A stretch of 23,144 bases of DNA from Peptococcaceae bacterium UBA2264 (GCA_002347475.1 DDXI01000091.1:14172-37315); one strand, 5' to 3'. Shown: positions 14,825 through 22,400, counted from the first letter of the stretch. Notes: generated by a model from the letters alone, not told the origin. Numbers and translations are program-made.

Positions 14825-15496
14825 CTATTCTTCTTTATTTATCATAGCCAACTGCCGCTCGCAAGCCCGATTGATAAACCAGGTGTTGTTCTCTTCCAGA
14901 TACAGAGCACCCATACTTACCACCGGCCAAATCTTGTCCATGCTGTCGGCATAAATTATTCCCAGAGCCTCGCATAAATCGCAATAAAGCTCAATTCTGT
15001 CCGGCAATAATTCGAATGCCAGCTGATGGTTGCCGCAGCCGCAGCCCAGCTTATCTTCTTCAGCCAGACTATGCAGATGATCAAGCAGTCTAAGCATAGC
15101 TTCCGGGTTTTCAAACTCTTCCACATAACCTAATTCCTCTGCCAGTTCCCCCATAGATTTCTCCTGTTCCTGGCAGGCTTGAACCACCTTTTGTTTTGGA
15201 CCGATAAAGCCGACAATTGCGCTGAACTCCGGACAAATCAGAGGCAGGGCCTTTTTTCCCCATATCGCCCGCCGGTTTAAGCGCAGGTAATGAGTCTCTC
15301 CGCAATAAGCACACTGGTAATACAAACTGAACACCCGCCGATTATGGCTGGAGACCTTTAATAAGGGTGTGCGACAGTGGCATTTAAAACTTTCATGTCC
15401 TAGCCGGGAAAAAGCAAAAAGGGAAAGAGCCTGAAACTCCATCTCTCCGCAATTGGAACACAGAGCCGCAACTGTAGCGGTTGTTGCTAGAATCAT
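14825..15496 (-). CDS. Unknown cysteine-pair (zinc-ribbon-like) protein
   Basis: I do not recognise this 223-residue protein. It has 13 cysteines, ten of them in five close pairs: Cys13/16, Cys39/41, Cys62/65, Cys152/154 and Cys172/175. The spacing suggests one ribbon from the first two pairs, another from the last two, and an extra CxxC in CAYCGETH. Aromatic and hydrophobic residues around the pairs fit zinc-ribbon beta strands. There is no membrane segment or signal peptide. The frame is open to 15610, but that overlaps spo0F; the ATG at 15496 sits 5 bases after AGAGGTGG and begins just after spo0F. Its place between spo0F and the transaldolase gene is where other Firmicutes often have fba; it shows no aldolase features. 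Confidence 0.8.
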   Translation of the reverse strand: MILATTATVAALCSNCGEMEFQALSLFAFSRLGHESFKCHCRTPLLKVSSHNRRVFSLYYQCAYCGETHYLRLNRRAIWGKKALPLICPEFSAIVGFIGPKQKVVQACQEQEKSMGELAEELGYVEEFENPEAMLRLLDHLHSLAEEDKLGCGCGNHQLAFELLPDRIELYCDLCEALGIIYADSMDKIWPVVSMGALYLEENNTWFINRACERQLAMINKEE

Positions 15497-15536
15497 GATT
15501 ACCACCTCTTTCTCTCCCTTAACAATTCGGCAAATA

Positions 15537-15920
15537 TTAAGATTTTCCTGCCTCTGCTTCCTGCTTCCTGAATACTTCTCTGACCAGATCGCGTAACTCG
15601 AAAAGATCAAAGGGTTTGCTCAGGTAGTGGATAACATCCAGTCCTTTGGCCTGAACCATGTTTTGGGAATCTCCATAAGCGGTCATCATAATAACATCGA
15701 CTTTATTACCCATGGCTCTGATCCTCCGCAAAGTCTCCAGGCCATTCATCCCCGGCATCTTCATATCCATCAGAATCAAGTCCGGATGAAAATTCTGCAT
15801 AATTTGGAGTGCTTCGATACCGTCAGCCGCCATTTCTACAGTATGGTGCTCCTCTTTAAAGGTTTCGAAAAGAAGTCGTCTTACTCCCAACTGATCGTCT
15901 ACAACAAGTATATTTGCCAC
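15537..15920 (-). CDS. spo0F: Single-domain response regulator, Spo0F-like
   Basis: This 127-residue receiver domain has no output domain. The acidic pocket is Asp8-Asp9, the phospho-acceptor Asp52, with Thr80 and Lys102 as the switch and phosphate-binding residues. The opening ILVVDDQLGVRRLL and the block DLILMDMKMPGMNG resemble Spo0F, the phosphorelay intermediate between sporulation kinases and Spo0B. The position directly after pyrG is also that of spo0F in Bacillus. Many Clostridia phosphorylate Spo0A directly, so the partner here is uncertain. The start is GTG at 15920 with GGGAG upstream. Confidence 0.88.
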   Translation of the reverse strand: MANILVVDDQLGVRRLLFETFKEEHHTVEMAADGIEALQIMQNFHPDLILMDMKMPGMNGLETLRRIRAMGNKVDVIMMTAYGDSQNMVQAKGLDVIHYLSKPFDLFELRDLVREVFRKQEAEAGKS

Positions 15921-15972
15921 TATTTTCAGCTCCCTGCCGTATGATTAGAGTCAATAAATATTTTCACCCAAT

Positions 15973-17613
15973 TCACGCTCTGCCGCTGTTGGTTGCAGCG
16001 GATTCAACACGGGTTTGGCGATTGGCCAAAGCAGCCTTAATAAACTCCCGGAAAAGGGGATGCGGCCGGTTAGGCCGGGATTTGAATTCCGGATGAAACT
16101 GGGAGGCTACAAACCACTGGTGCTGCGGATATTCAATAATTTCTACCAGACGACCGTCAGGGGATGTGCCGGGAAACCTCAGACCAGCCTCTTCCAGTTC
16201 TTTCCGATATTGATTGTTGACCTCATAACGATGCCGGTGGCGCTCGTAAATAACCTCATCCTGATAAGCCTGGAAAGCCTTGCTGTTCTCCTCTAATTTT
16301 ATGGGAGAAAGCCCCAGGCGCATTGTCCCGCCTTTGTCTTCGATATCCTTTTGCTCGGGCAAAATATCGATTACCGGATAAGGAGTATCGGGATCAAATT
16401 CGGTGCTGTTTGCCCCCGTCATACCGCAGACATTACGGGCAAATTCGATTACAGCGCATTGCATGCCTAAACAGATTCCGAGATAAGGAACTTTTTCCTC
16501 CCGGGCATATTTTATGGCCTTGATTTTTCCTTCTATGCCCCGATTACCAAATCCCCCGGGTACAAGGATACCGTCTATCCCTTCCAGATACTCCCTGGCC
16601 GTGGCATTCTCTAATTCCTCGGCATTGACCCAGTAAATCTGTACTTTAGCGCCTTGCTCTGTCCCGGCATGACGCAAGGCTTCAGCAACACTGAGATAAG
16701 CGTCGGGTAAAGCAACATATTTACCCACAATAGCAATCTCGACCTCGCAAGTCGGGGATTTGATTTTTTCCACCATAGCCTTCCATTCCGTCATATCGGC
16801 CGGCGGAGCTTTAATACCCAGCCGGCGCAGGACAATACTGTCCAGCCCTTCTTTTTGCAGCATCAGAGGAACCTCATAGATTGTCGAGGCATCCAGGCAC
16901 TGGATTATTGCCTTTCGGTCGATATCACATAATAAGGCTAGTTTTTCCTTCATTTCATCAGATAGTTCGTGTTCAGATCGACAAATAAGTATATTGGGCT
17001 GAATCCCTATCCCTCTGAGTTCCTTGACCGAATGCTGGGTCGGCTTGGTTTTTAATTCCCCGGAGGCTGCCAGGTAGGGCACCAGGGCCACATGGATATA
17101 GACCACATTTTCACTGCCGATGTCACTGCGCATTTGGCGAATGGCTTCCAAAAAAGGCAATGATTCGATATCTCCCACTGTGCCGCCTATTTCCGTAATC
17201 ACCACATCCGGATGACTTTCCCGAGCCACACGATAAATCCGTTCCTTAATCTCGTTCGTGATATGCGGGATAACCTGTACCGTTCCTCCGAGATAGTCCC
17301 CTTTACGTTCTTTACTGATCACAGACCAGTAAATCTTACCAGTTGTTACATTACTGCTTTTCGACAGCGGCACATCGATAAAACGTTCGTAGTGACCAAG
17401 GTCCAGGTCTGTTTCAGCTCCGTCATCAGTGACAAATACCTCCCCGTGCTGATATGGACTCATTGTCCCGGGGTCAAAATTGATGTAGGGATCAAATTTT
17501 TGGATCGCCACTTTTAAACCCCTGTTTTTCAAAAGACACCCCAGAGAAGAAGCTGCAATTCCCTTACCAAGAGAAGAAACCACCCCACCTGTTACAAAAA
17601 TTAGTTTTGTCAT
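15973..17613 (-). CDS. pyrG: CTP synthase (glutamine-hydrolysing)
   Basis: The enzyme aminates UTP to CTP using glutamine and ATP. The N-terminal synthetase domain (1-270) has the P-loop TGGVVSSLGKGIAASSLG and EIGGTVGDIE. The C-terminal class-I glutaminase (about 290-525) has the nucleophile Cys381 in GICLGMQ and His507/Glu509 in SQFHPEF. The length of 546 residues is slightly above average because of a short C-terminal tail rich in Ala/Ser/Arg. The ATG at 17613 has only a modest ribosome binding site (AAAGGATTGGG, rather distant). The leader is long and contains a promoter-terminator pair (17952-18027), which suggests attenuation. Confidence 0.98.
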   Translation of the reverse strand: MTKLIFVTGGVVSSLGKGIAASSLGCLLKNRGLKVAIQKFDPYINFDPGTMSPYQHGEVFVTDDGAETDLDLGHYERFIDVPLSKSSNVTTGKIYWSVISKERKGDYLGGTVQVIPHITNEIKERIYRVARESHPDVVITEIGGTVGDIESLPFLEAIRQMRSDIGSENVVYIHVALVPYLAASGELKTKPTQHSVKELRGIGIQPNILICRSEHELSDEMKEKLALLCDIDRKAIIQCLDASTIYEVPLMLQKEGLDSIVLRRLGIKAPPADMTEWKAMVEKIKSPTCEVEIAIVGKYVALPDAYLSVAEALRHAGTEQGAKVQIYWVNAEELENATAREYLEGIDGILVPGGFGNRGIEGKIKAIKYAREEKVPYLGICLGMQCAVIEFARNVCGMTGANSTEFDPDTPYPVIDILPEQKDIEDKGGTMRLGLSPIKLEENSKAFQAYQDEVIYERHRHRYEVNNQYRKELEEAGLRFPGTSPDGRLVEIIEYPQHQWFVASQFHPEFKSRPNRPHPLFREFIKAALANRQTRVESAATNSGRA

Positions 17614-17737
17614 CTGGTTTTACCCAATCCTTTCCCCACAACCCGTAATTTTCTACTAATGATCCAGGTAAATCAAATATAGCAATATAGCATTAATGTT
17701 TACCTTAATTTTTGAAGGATATATTTAACATATGCCC

Positions 17738-17875
17738 CACACATATAAAAACAGACATATCAGAAAGCACCTGTGCGCTGATAACCTTAGTCCTGTTTAC
17801 CAAATATTAGTAAAAGCAAAATTCATCAGCCTGGGGCAAATCAGACATACACCAGACATAAGTATACCAGACATA
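17738..17875. repeat. CAGACATA octamer cluster in pyrG leader
   Basis: CAGACATA occurs exactly at 17752-17759, 17842-17849, 17853-17860 and 17868-17875, with a one-base variant CACACATA at 17738-17745 (minus strand TATGTCTG). Three copies lie within 34 bases at uneven intervals of 11 and 15. There are no constant-length spacers, so this is not a CRISPR array. Binding site or drift by local duplication are both possible. Confidence 0.55.
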
Positions 17876-17925
17876 TGCCGGACACAGGTATAGCAAACTT
17901 ACCCCGAATAATATTAAATTGTATA

Positions 17926-17945
17926 AAAATGCATTAAAATGCATT
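17926..17945. repeat. 10-bp tandem duplication
   Basis: AAAATGCATT is repeated head to tail exactly twice, immediately downstream of the pyrG-leader terminator on the transcribed strand. Each copy holds the palindrome ATGCAT. It is probably a slippage product. Confidence 0.6.
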
Positions 17946-17951
17946 AAACAT

Positions 17952-17980
17952 AAAAAAGCTAGTCCGCTGAACGCACTAGC
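17952..17980 (-). terminator. Intrinsic terminator in the pyrG leader
   Basis: GCTAGT (17958-17963) pairs with ACTAGC (17975-17980). After one C-C mismatch two more pairs form, around a 5-base loop. On the minus strand the stem is followed directly by six T residues (17952-17957). It would end rpoE transcripts and also any RNA started at the promoter just upstream, after only about 41 bases. Confidence 0.75.
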
Positions 17981-17998
17981 TCAAATTTTCACAAAATT

Positions 17999-18027
17999 AT
18001 TCTATTCTTGTTTGGAGATATTGTCAA
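17999..18027 (-). promoter_or_regulatory. Strong sigma-A promoter upstream of pyrG
   Basis: On the minus strand there is a perfect TTGACA -35 (18022-18027), a 17-base spacer and TAGAAT as -10 (17999-18004). It is the best promoter in the window. The predicted start is the G at 17992. A terminator begins about a dozen bases later, which makes attenuation control of pyrG the simplest reading. Confidence 0.68.
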
Positions 18028-18038
18028 GGTTAATCCCG

Positions 18039-18066
18039 GCTTGTCTGAGCTACCGCTCAGACAAGC
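18039..18066 (-). promoter_or_regulatory. 12-bp hairpin across the rpoE stop codon
   Basis: GCTTGTCTGAGC (18039-18050) pairs perfectly with 18055-18066 around a 4-base loop, and the rpoE TGA lies inside the stem. There is no T run on the minus strand, so it is not a classical terminator. It could protect the 3' end of the rpoE message. Its loop and inner arm (TAGCTCA) are complementary to the 5' arm of the next terminator. Confidence 0.55.
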
Positions 18067-18413
18067 CCCCATTTATCTTCATATTTGCGGTCTCCGTCAC
18101 TTTCCTCCTCAGAAACAACCGTGTTGTTCAGCAAATTTACAAGAGACTGTTTTTTGGAATTGCGCACAGGTACCCAGGCTTTCAGACCCCATTCGCCTTG
18201 TTTTGTATAAACGAATCTGGTATCCAGGTTAATCTGCGTCAAAACTGCCGAAATACTCCTGGCATCTATGGGCAAATCCAGACGGGTAAGCACTTCGACA
18301 ATCAGGCTGTGATAATTGCGGGGACGGCCATGGGCCTGCAGCAATTCAAAGGCTATGTCGGCTTCAGATAATTGAGGTTGCCGATTCTTTGAATAGGTCA
18401 AAATCTCCACCAC
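18057..18413 (-). CDS. rpoE: RNA polymerase delta-like protein (RpoE, HARE-HTH)
   Basis: The N-terminal part (about residues 15-90) fits the HARE-HTH fold of delta: a helical start ADIAFELLQAHGRPRNYHSLI and the ending DTRFVYTKQGEWGLKAWVP, where a Trp-Gly-Leu-x-x-Trp core is typical. Delta binds RNA polymerase and speeds recycling and initiation. The C-terminal acidic tail is very short here (about EEESDGDRKYEDKW), whereas Bacillus delta has about 80 acidic residues, so the nucleic-acid-displacing function may be weak. Start codons are uncertain: GTG at 18413 or 18410, or TTG at 18401 which has the best-spaced AAAGGTGG. Its location between argS and pyrG supports the identity. Confidence 0.82.
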   Translation of the reverse strand: MVEILTYSKNRQPQLSEADIAFELLQAHGRPRNYHSLIVEVLTRLDLPIDARSISAVLTQINLDTRFVYTKQGEWGLKAWVPVRNSKKQSLVNLLNNTVVSEEESDGDRKYEDKWGLV

Positions 18414-18522
18414 CTTTCACCTTGGTAACAAAAAGAGCCCTTGGAAAATGTCAGATTTACCTTATATTCAACCCCGACCTAAATATTTCCTGCCTGGATA
18501 ACTGCCCAGCACTGATTTTTAC

Positions 18523-20211
18523 CTACATTCTTTCCGGGGCCGCCACCCCCAGGAGGTCCAAAACATTAGCCAGGACCTGTTTTACCGCCAGGACCAGGGC
18601 AATGCGGGCGCGCCTCAATTTTTCATCTTCTACTAAGACCCGCTGAGAGTTGTAGAAGGTATGAAAAAGGCCAGCCAGATCCAAGACATATCTTGCCAAA
18701 CGGTGCGGTTCCATAAGGCGAGCGGCAATAGTGATTTCCCCTGGCAAATCAGCTATTTTTTTCAGTAAATCCCGTTCCTCGGAACTTTGCAGCAGAAGCC
18801 TCAGGTCTTCTTTTGCCGGTACTGCCTCTATTGTGACCCCTGCTTCCTGGGCTTGACGCAAGATGCTGCACAAGCGGGCGTGAGCATATTGCACATAATA
18901 GACAGGATTATCGGCCGATTGTGATTTGGCCAAATCAAGGTCAAACTCTACAGCGGAGTCCGGATCACGCAGCAGGAAGAAGAAACGGGCAGCATCTTTA
19001 CCGACTTCATCCATCAGCTCCCGCAAGGTGATATACTGTCCCGACCTTTTGGACATGCGGACAATCTCGCCATTCTGGATCAGACGCACCAGTTGCATGA
19101 GAATGATCTGCAGGGAATCAGGATTATAGCCCAAAGCCTGCATAGCACCTTTCATACGGGCGACATGACCGTGGTGATCGGCTCCCCAGATATTGATTAC
19201 CTTATCAAAACCGCGTTCGAATTTATCACGATGATAGGCAATATCCACAGAGAAATAGGTGGGAGTGCCACTGCTGCGGATCACAACCTCATCTTTTTCA
19301 TCACCAAAAAGAGTTGACTTCAGCCACATGGCTCCTTCTTTCTCGTAAATATAGCCCTTTTCCTCCAGATCCTCCATTGTGGAACGAACAAGACCGGCAT
19401 CGTGCAAAGACTGTTCGCTGAACCAGACATCATACTCCACTCCGAAATCCTTCAGAGTTGCCCGAATTTGGCCCAGTTTCTCTTCCAGGGCATATCTTGT
19501 CAGAAACTCCCGCCGTAAATGAGGATCAACATTAAGATATTTGTCCCCCACTGCGGCAATCAGGCCTTTCACAGTATCAATCAGGTCCTCGCCGTGGTAG
19601 CCGTCTTCCGGAAAAGAGACATCCTGCCCTAACTGCTGCAGATAGCGAGCCTCAAGGGACAAGGCGAAGTTTTCGATTTGATTGCCGGTATCATTTATGT
19701 AGAATTCCCGGCTGACCTCATAACCGGCCATGCTCAGCAAGGAGGCCAGACTGTCTCCCAGAGCAGCCCCGCGGGCATTACCCATATGCAAAAGGCCGGT
19801 CGGATTGGCACTGACAAATTCTACCTGTACCTTTTGTCCCTGGCCCAGATTAACCTGACCGTATTTTGCGCCCTGAGTCAGAACCTCGGGAATTACTTCT
19901 GCCAGCCAGGCGGGCTTCAGATAAAAATTAATAAACCCCGGCCCGGCGATCTCGCTGCGCTCGATCCACGTCCCGGCAGTATCCAAATGTTTGATCAAGG
20001 CAGCCGCTATATCCCGCGGTGAGCGCCGGGCTTGTTTGGTTAAAACCATAGCCAGATTGGTAGCCAGGTCCCCATATTGTTTTTCCCGCGGTTCTTCCAA
20101 AACATACTCCGGCAGACTCTCATAATTTAGTTCTCCGCCAGCTTTGGCAGCCTCTGCTGCAGCTGCTATGGCCTTGAAAACCCGTTCTTTAAGAATTTCG
20201 TAAACATTCAT
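18523..20211 (-). CDS. argS: Arginyl-tRNA synthetase
   Basis: This 562-residue class I synthetase has the HIGH-type motif HMGNARG at 142-148 following FVSANPTG, and the KMSKS-type motif RMSKRSG at 385-391. The N-terminal Add-1 domain (EKQYGDLATNLAM) and the C-terminal anticodon-binding domain ending in ERM are present. The frame stays open 39 codons upstream to an ATG at 20328, but the ATG at 20211 has GGAGGAG at usable spacing and gives the normal N-terminus. No T-box is found in the leader. It reads toward rpoE, 109 bases away. Confidence 0.98.
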   Translation of the reverse strand: MNVYEILKERVFKAIAAAAEAAKAGGELNYESLPEYVLEEPREKQYGDLATNLAMVLTKQARRSPRDIAAALIKHLDTAGTWIERSEIAGPGFINFYLKPAWLAEVIPEVLTQGAKYGQVNLGQGQKVQVEFVSANPTGLLHMGNARGAALGDSLASLLSMAGYEVSREFYINDTGNQIENFALSLEARYLQQLGQDVSFPEDGYHGEDLIDTVKGLIAAVGDKYLNVDPHLRREFLTRYALEEKLGQIRATLKDFGVEYDVWFSEQSLHDAGLVRSTMEDLEEKGYIYEKEGAMWLKSTLFGDEKDEVVIRSSGTPTYFSVDIAYHRDKFERGFDKVINIWGADHHGHVARMKGAMQALGYNPDSLQIILMQLVRLIQNGEIVRMSKRSGQYITLRELMDEVGKDAARFFFLLRDPDSAVEFDLDLAKSQSADNPVYYVQYAHARLCSILRQAQEAGVTIEAVPAKEDLRLLLQSSEERDLLKKIADLPGEITIAARLMEPHRLARYVLDLAGLFHTFYNSQRVLVEDEKLRRARIALVLAVKQVLANVLDLLGVAAPERM

Positions 20212-20545
20212 GTAAAAAGGACTCCTCCCTTGCGGTATAACCAGGTATTTTGCCTTACAGAATTTCAGTAGCCCTGTTAAGCTATCGAGCGGCAATAAGA
20301 TTCTCAGATACAATCTCTTCTCTGGCATAGAATAAGCCAGTTCTGCAATTTTCGCAACAAGACTGTAACTGAGAGGTTATATTTTAGACTAATACGTCCC
20401 CCCTATACTGTCAAGCAACTTTTGTCAGGCTCATCCTGGATCTTTGCTGCCTTAATCGCCGAAAAATAACTCGCCAGCCGGTATTTTTCGTCCTCAGATC
20501 TTACTGCTCCCAATCCGGGAATCAGCAGTATCGAACACAAGATCA
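20212..20545. other. Intergenic region between rlmH and argS
   Basis: This is a 334-base stretch with no separate gene. It contains the candidate argS promoter (20386-20414), the in-frame extension of argS from 20328 and a small hairpin (CTGGC/GCCAG near 20322-20340) that contains the upstream ATG. I searched by eye for the T-box core and found none. No terminator for rlmH is evident. Confidence 0.5.
20386..20414 (-). promoter_or_regulatory. Candidate argS promoter
   Basis: On the minus strand there is a perfect TTGACA (20409-20414) and, after 17 bases, TAGTCT (20386-20391), which keeps only the three most conserved -10 positions (TA...T). The spacer contains a run of six G. The predicted leader is about 170 bases long. 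Confidence 0.35.
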
Positions 20546-21028
20546 TTACTTGTGATATGTTCCGCCCTCGCTGATTTTGACCGCCCGGTAAATCTGCTCC
20601 AGCAGCATGACCCGGGCAAGCCCATGAGTAAAAGTCAGCCGGGAAAACGACCAGCTAAAATCAGAGCGTTCCCGCACTGCCTGGGAGACCCCCAAAGATC
20701 CCCCGATGATGAAGGTAATATTGTTCTGGCCCCGCATACCCAGATCAGCCAGAAAACGGGCAAAGCTTACCGAGTCTTGCTGTTTTCCCTGAACATCCAA
20801 TAACACCACATATTCATCAGTATTCAAGGCTTTCAGGATCCGTTCTCCTTCACGTTTTTTCAGCTGTTCCTCTTCGGCTGCAGAGAGCCGCTCAGGACAA
20901 GGTTCGTCATTTACTTCAATCAGCTTTAAGCGCAGATAGGGGCTCAAACGTTTGCTGTATTCCCGCAGAGCATCTTTCCAGTAAATATCCCGGATTTTGC
21001 CAACGGCCACAACTTTGATATGCAACAT
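20546..21028 (-). CDS. rlmH: 23S rRNA (pseudouridine-1915-N3)-methyltransferase
   Basis: This SPOUT-family methylase modifies pseudouridine 1915 in helix 69 of 23S rRNA. The SAM-binding knot shows TFIIGGSLGVS, and the C-terminus LLEQIYRAVKISEGGTYHK is the invariant RlmH ending. The frame extends to 21145, but homologous length fits ATG at 21028 (160 residues) or TTG at 21025 (159 residues). The TTG has the better spacing from GAGG, which lies only 2-3 bases ahead of the ATG. Gene order walJ-htrA-rlmH is the same as around Bacillus yycJ-yycK-yydA. Confidence 0.96.
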   Translation of the reverse strand: MLHIKVVAVGKIRDIYWKDALREYSKRLSPYLRLKLIEVNDEPCPERLSAAEEEQLKKREGERILKALNTDEYVVLLDVQGKQQDSVSFARFLADLGMRGQNNITFIIGGSLGVSQAVRERSDFSWSFSRLTFTHGLARVMLLEQIYRAVKISEGGTYHK

Positions 21029-21110
21029 TTCCTCGTCTCTTTTCTTGCCGGTCCTGCCATTCTCCGGCTGAATTCCTGCCAGCTGATTTCCTTGGAAGCG
21101 GGCTATTGTT

Positions 21111-21142
21111 AAAAAAGGGGGAGCTGTCAGCCCCTCCCTTTT
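21111..21142 (-). terminator. Intrinsic terminator between htrA and rlmH
   Basis: Bases 21112-21125 and 21129-21142 form a long GC-rich stem with a 3-base loop, ending in six T on the minus strand (21111-21116). Two of the imperfect positions become G-U wobbles in the minus-strand RNA but C-A mismatches on the plus strand, so it fits minus-strand transcription. Confidence 0.75.
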
Positions 21143-21248
21143 CAACTCCGGCTTTACACCCTCCGGTCAGACTAATTTCCCGAGTAATTACCCGGAACAA
21201 TTCTCGCCGCTTTTCCGTAAATTTCCTGAAATTGTTTTCGCGCCTTTC

Positions 21249-22400
21249 CTATGATCTTAACTCGCCCAAGGTCACCTCAAAATCTTCAGAGGTCCCCTCC
21301 CGGAAACAGGTAACAGTCACCTTGTCCCCCGGCTTATATTTGAACAGTTCACGGGTAAGTGCCAGGGAATTGGAAACTTCCGTCCCATTGACTTTTGTAA
21401 TGATATCACCAATTTTAATTCCTGCTTTCTCCGCCGGACCTCCTGCGGAAACCCCGGCTACATAGGCCCCCGCCGGCCACCCTCTCTGAGCCGCGTATTC
21501 TTCCGTATAGCGGCTGTCGATATTTACCAATAAGGCCGGGTGGCTAGCATATCCTTTAGCAATCAATTGTTCGATTGTGGGCATAGCATCAGTAATCGGA
21601 ATAGCAAAACCCATTCCTTCAAAACCTGCTTCCTGGTTTTTGGCTGAATTGATACCGATAACCTGGCCGCTGTAATTGGTCAAAGGCCCCCCGCTGTTGC
21701 CAGGATTAATCGCAGCATCAGTTTGAATCAGGTTAAAACTTGATTCTCCCTCGATATCCAATGTCCTGTTGGTTGCTGAAACAACTCCAGTTGTTACAGA
21801 GCGGGCAAACTCCTGGCCGCCGGGATTTCCTATAGCTACCACCGGCTCGCCAACCTGAAGCTTCGTGGAATCGCCTATCTGAACCGCAGTCAGATCGCTG
21901 GTATCTGCAATTTTGACCACAGCCAAATCAGTCTTGGCATCGCCTCCCACCACTACACCGTCGAGATTGCGCCCATCGGCCAGACTGACCATAATTTTTT
22001 CTGCTCCCTGAATAACATGGTTATTGGTAACAATATAACCGTGTGTGCTGTCGATAATAAAACCGGAACCACTGGCTGCCTCAGTCAAGCCGCTCCCGCC
22101 AAATACGCTGCCGCGAGTCTGGAAGTTGGCAATACCGACAACCGCCGGACCCACAGCCTTAGATATTTCCACTACCGGCAGGGCGGAAGAATCAATATTA
22201 ACATTAACCGGGGGAGTGGAGCTATCATTCAAGGTTAATTGACTGGAAGAAAATTGTTTATTCTTTTCAATGGTAGAGACAATCCCTATTGTCAATGCCC
22301 CTCCCAATAAACCGCTGACCAAGGCAATAGCCACAATAGTGAAAAAGGGGAAAGTCCGTGACCTCCTCCTGGAATCACCCGGATCATCGTAGTAACTCAT
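21249..22400 (-). CDS. htrA: HtrA-type membrane-anchored serine protease
   Basis: This 383-residue protein has a short cytoplasmic N-terminus, one membrane helix (about 18-41), a trypsin-like domain and one PDZ domain (about 275-378). The catalytic triad is His128 (NNHV), Asp158 (KTDLAVV) and Ser236 (NPGNSGGPL). It degrades or refolds damaged proteins outside the membrane. It overlaps the upstream walJ by 4 bases (ATGA), so the two are coupled. A terminator follows, leaving rlmH as a separate or read-through unit. In Bacillus the equivalent gene is htrC (yycK) at the end of the walRK operon. Confidence 0.96.
   Translation of the reverse strand: MSYYDDPGDSRRRSRTFPFFTIVAIALVSGLLGGALTIGIVSTIEKNKQFSSSQLTLNDSSTPPVNVNIDSSALPVVEISKAVGPAVVGIANFQTRGSVFGGSGLTEAASGSGFIIDSTHGYIVTNNHVIQGAEKIMVSLADGRNLDGVVVGGDAKTDLAVVKIADTSDLTAVQIGDSTKLQVGEPVVAIGNPGGQEFARSVTTGVVSATNRTLDIEGESSFNLIQTDAAINPGNSGGPLTNYSGQVIGINSAKNQEAGFEGMGFAIPITDAMPTIEQLIAKGYASHPALLVNIDSRYTEEYAAQRGWPAGAYVAGVSAGGPAEKAGIKIGDIITKVNGTEVSNSLALTRELFKYKPGDKVTVTCFREGTSEDFEVTLGELRS

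Larger units (their letters stand above)
17614..18056. other. pyrG upstream region
   Basis: This is a 443-base stretch without a gene, AT-rich and full of small repeats. From rpoE toward pyrG it contains a 12-bp hairpin over the rpoE stop, a near-consensus promoter, an intrinsic terminator, a 10-bp tandem duplication, a cluster of CAGACATA octamers and a weak 6-bp hairpin (17758-17763 with 17778-17783) whose T run starts six bases late. No GGGC initiation sequence of the Bacillus pyrG attenuator type is found at the predicted start. Confidence 0.6.

Noticed and set aside
15497..15610. Longer start for the cysteine-pair protein.
   Set aside because: It would overlap spo0F by 74 bases and lacks a ribosome binding site, while ATG 15496 follows AGAGGTGG.
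17738..17875. CAGACATA repeats as a possible CRISPR-like array.
   Set aside because: The units are only 8 bases, intervals are 11, 15 and larger, and no cas-like gene is present.
20212..20328. A 39-residue N-terminal extension of argS.
   Set aside because: The frame is open, but there is no ribosome binding site at 20328, whereas 20211 has GGAGGAG and gives the family N-terminus.
20212..20545. Possible T-box riboswitch ahead of argS.
   Set aside because: The conserved T-box core is not found in the leader and no antiterminator/terminator pair is visible.
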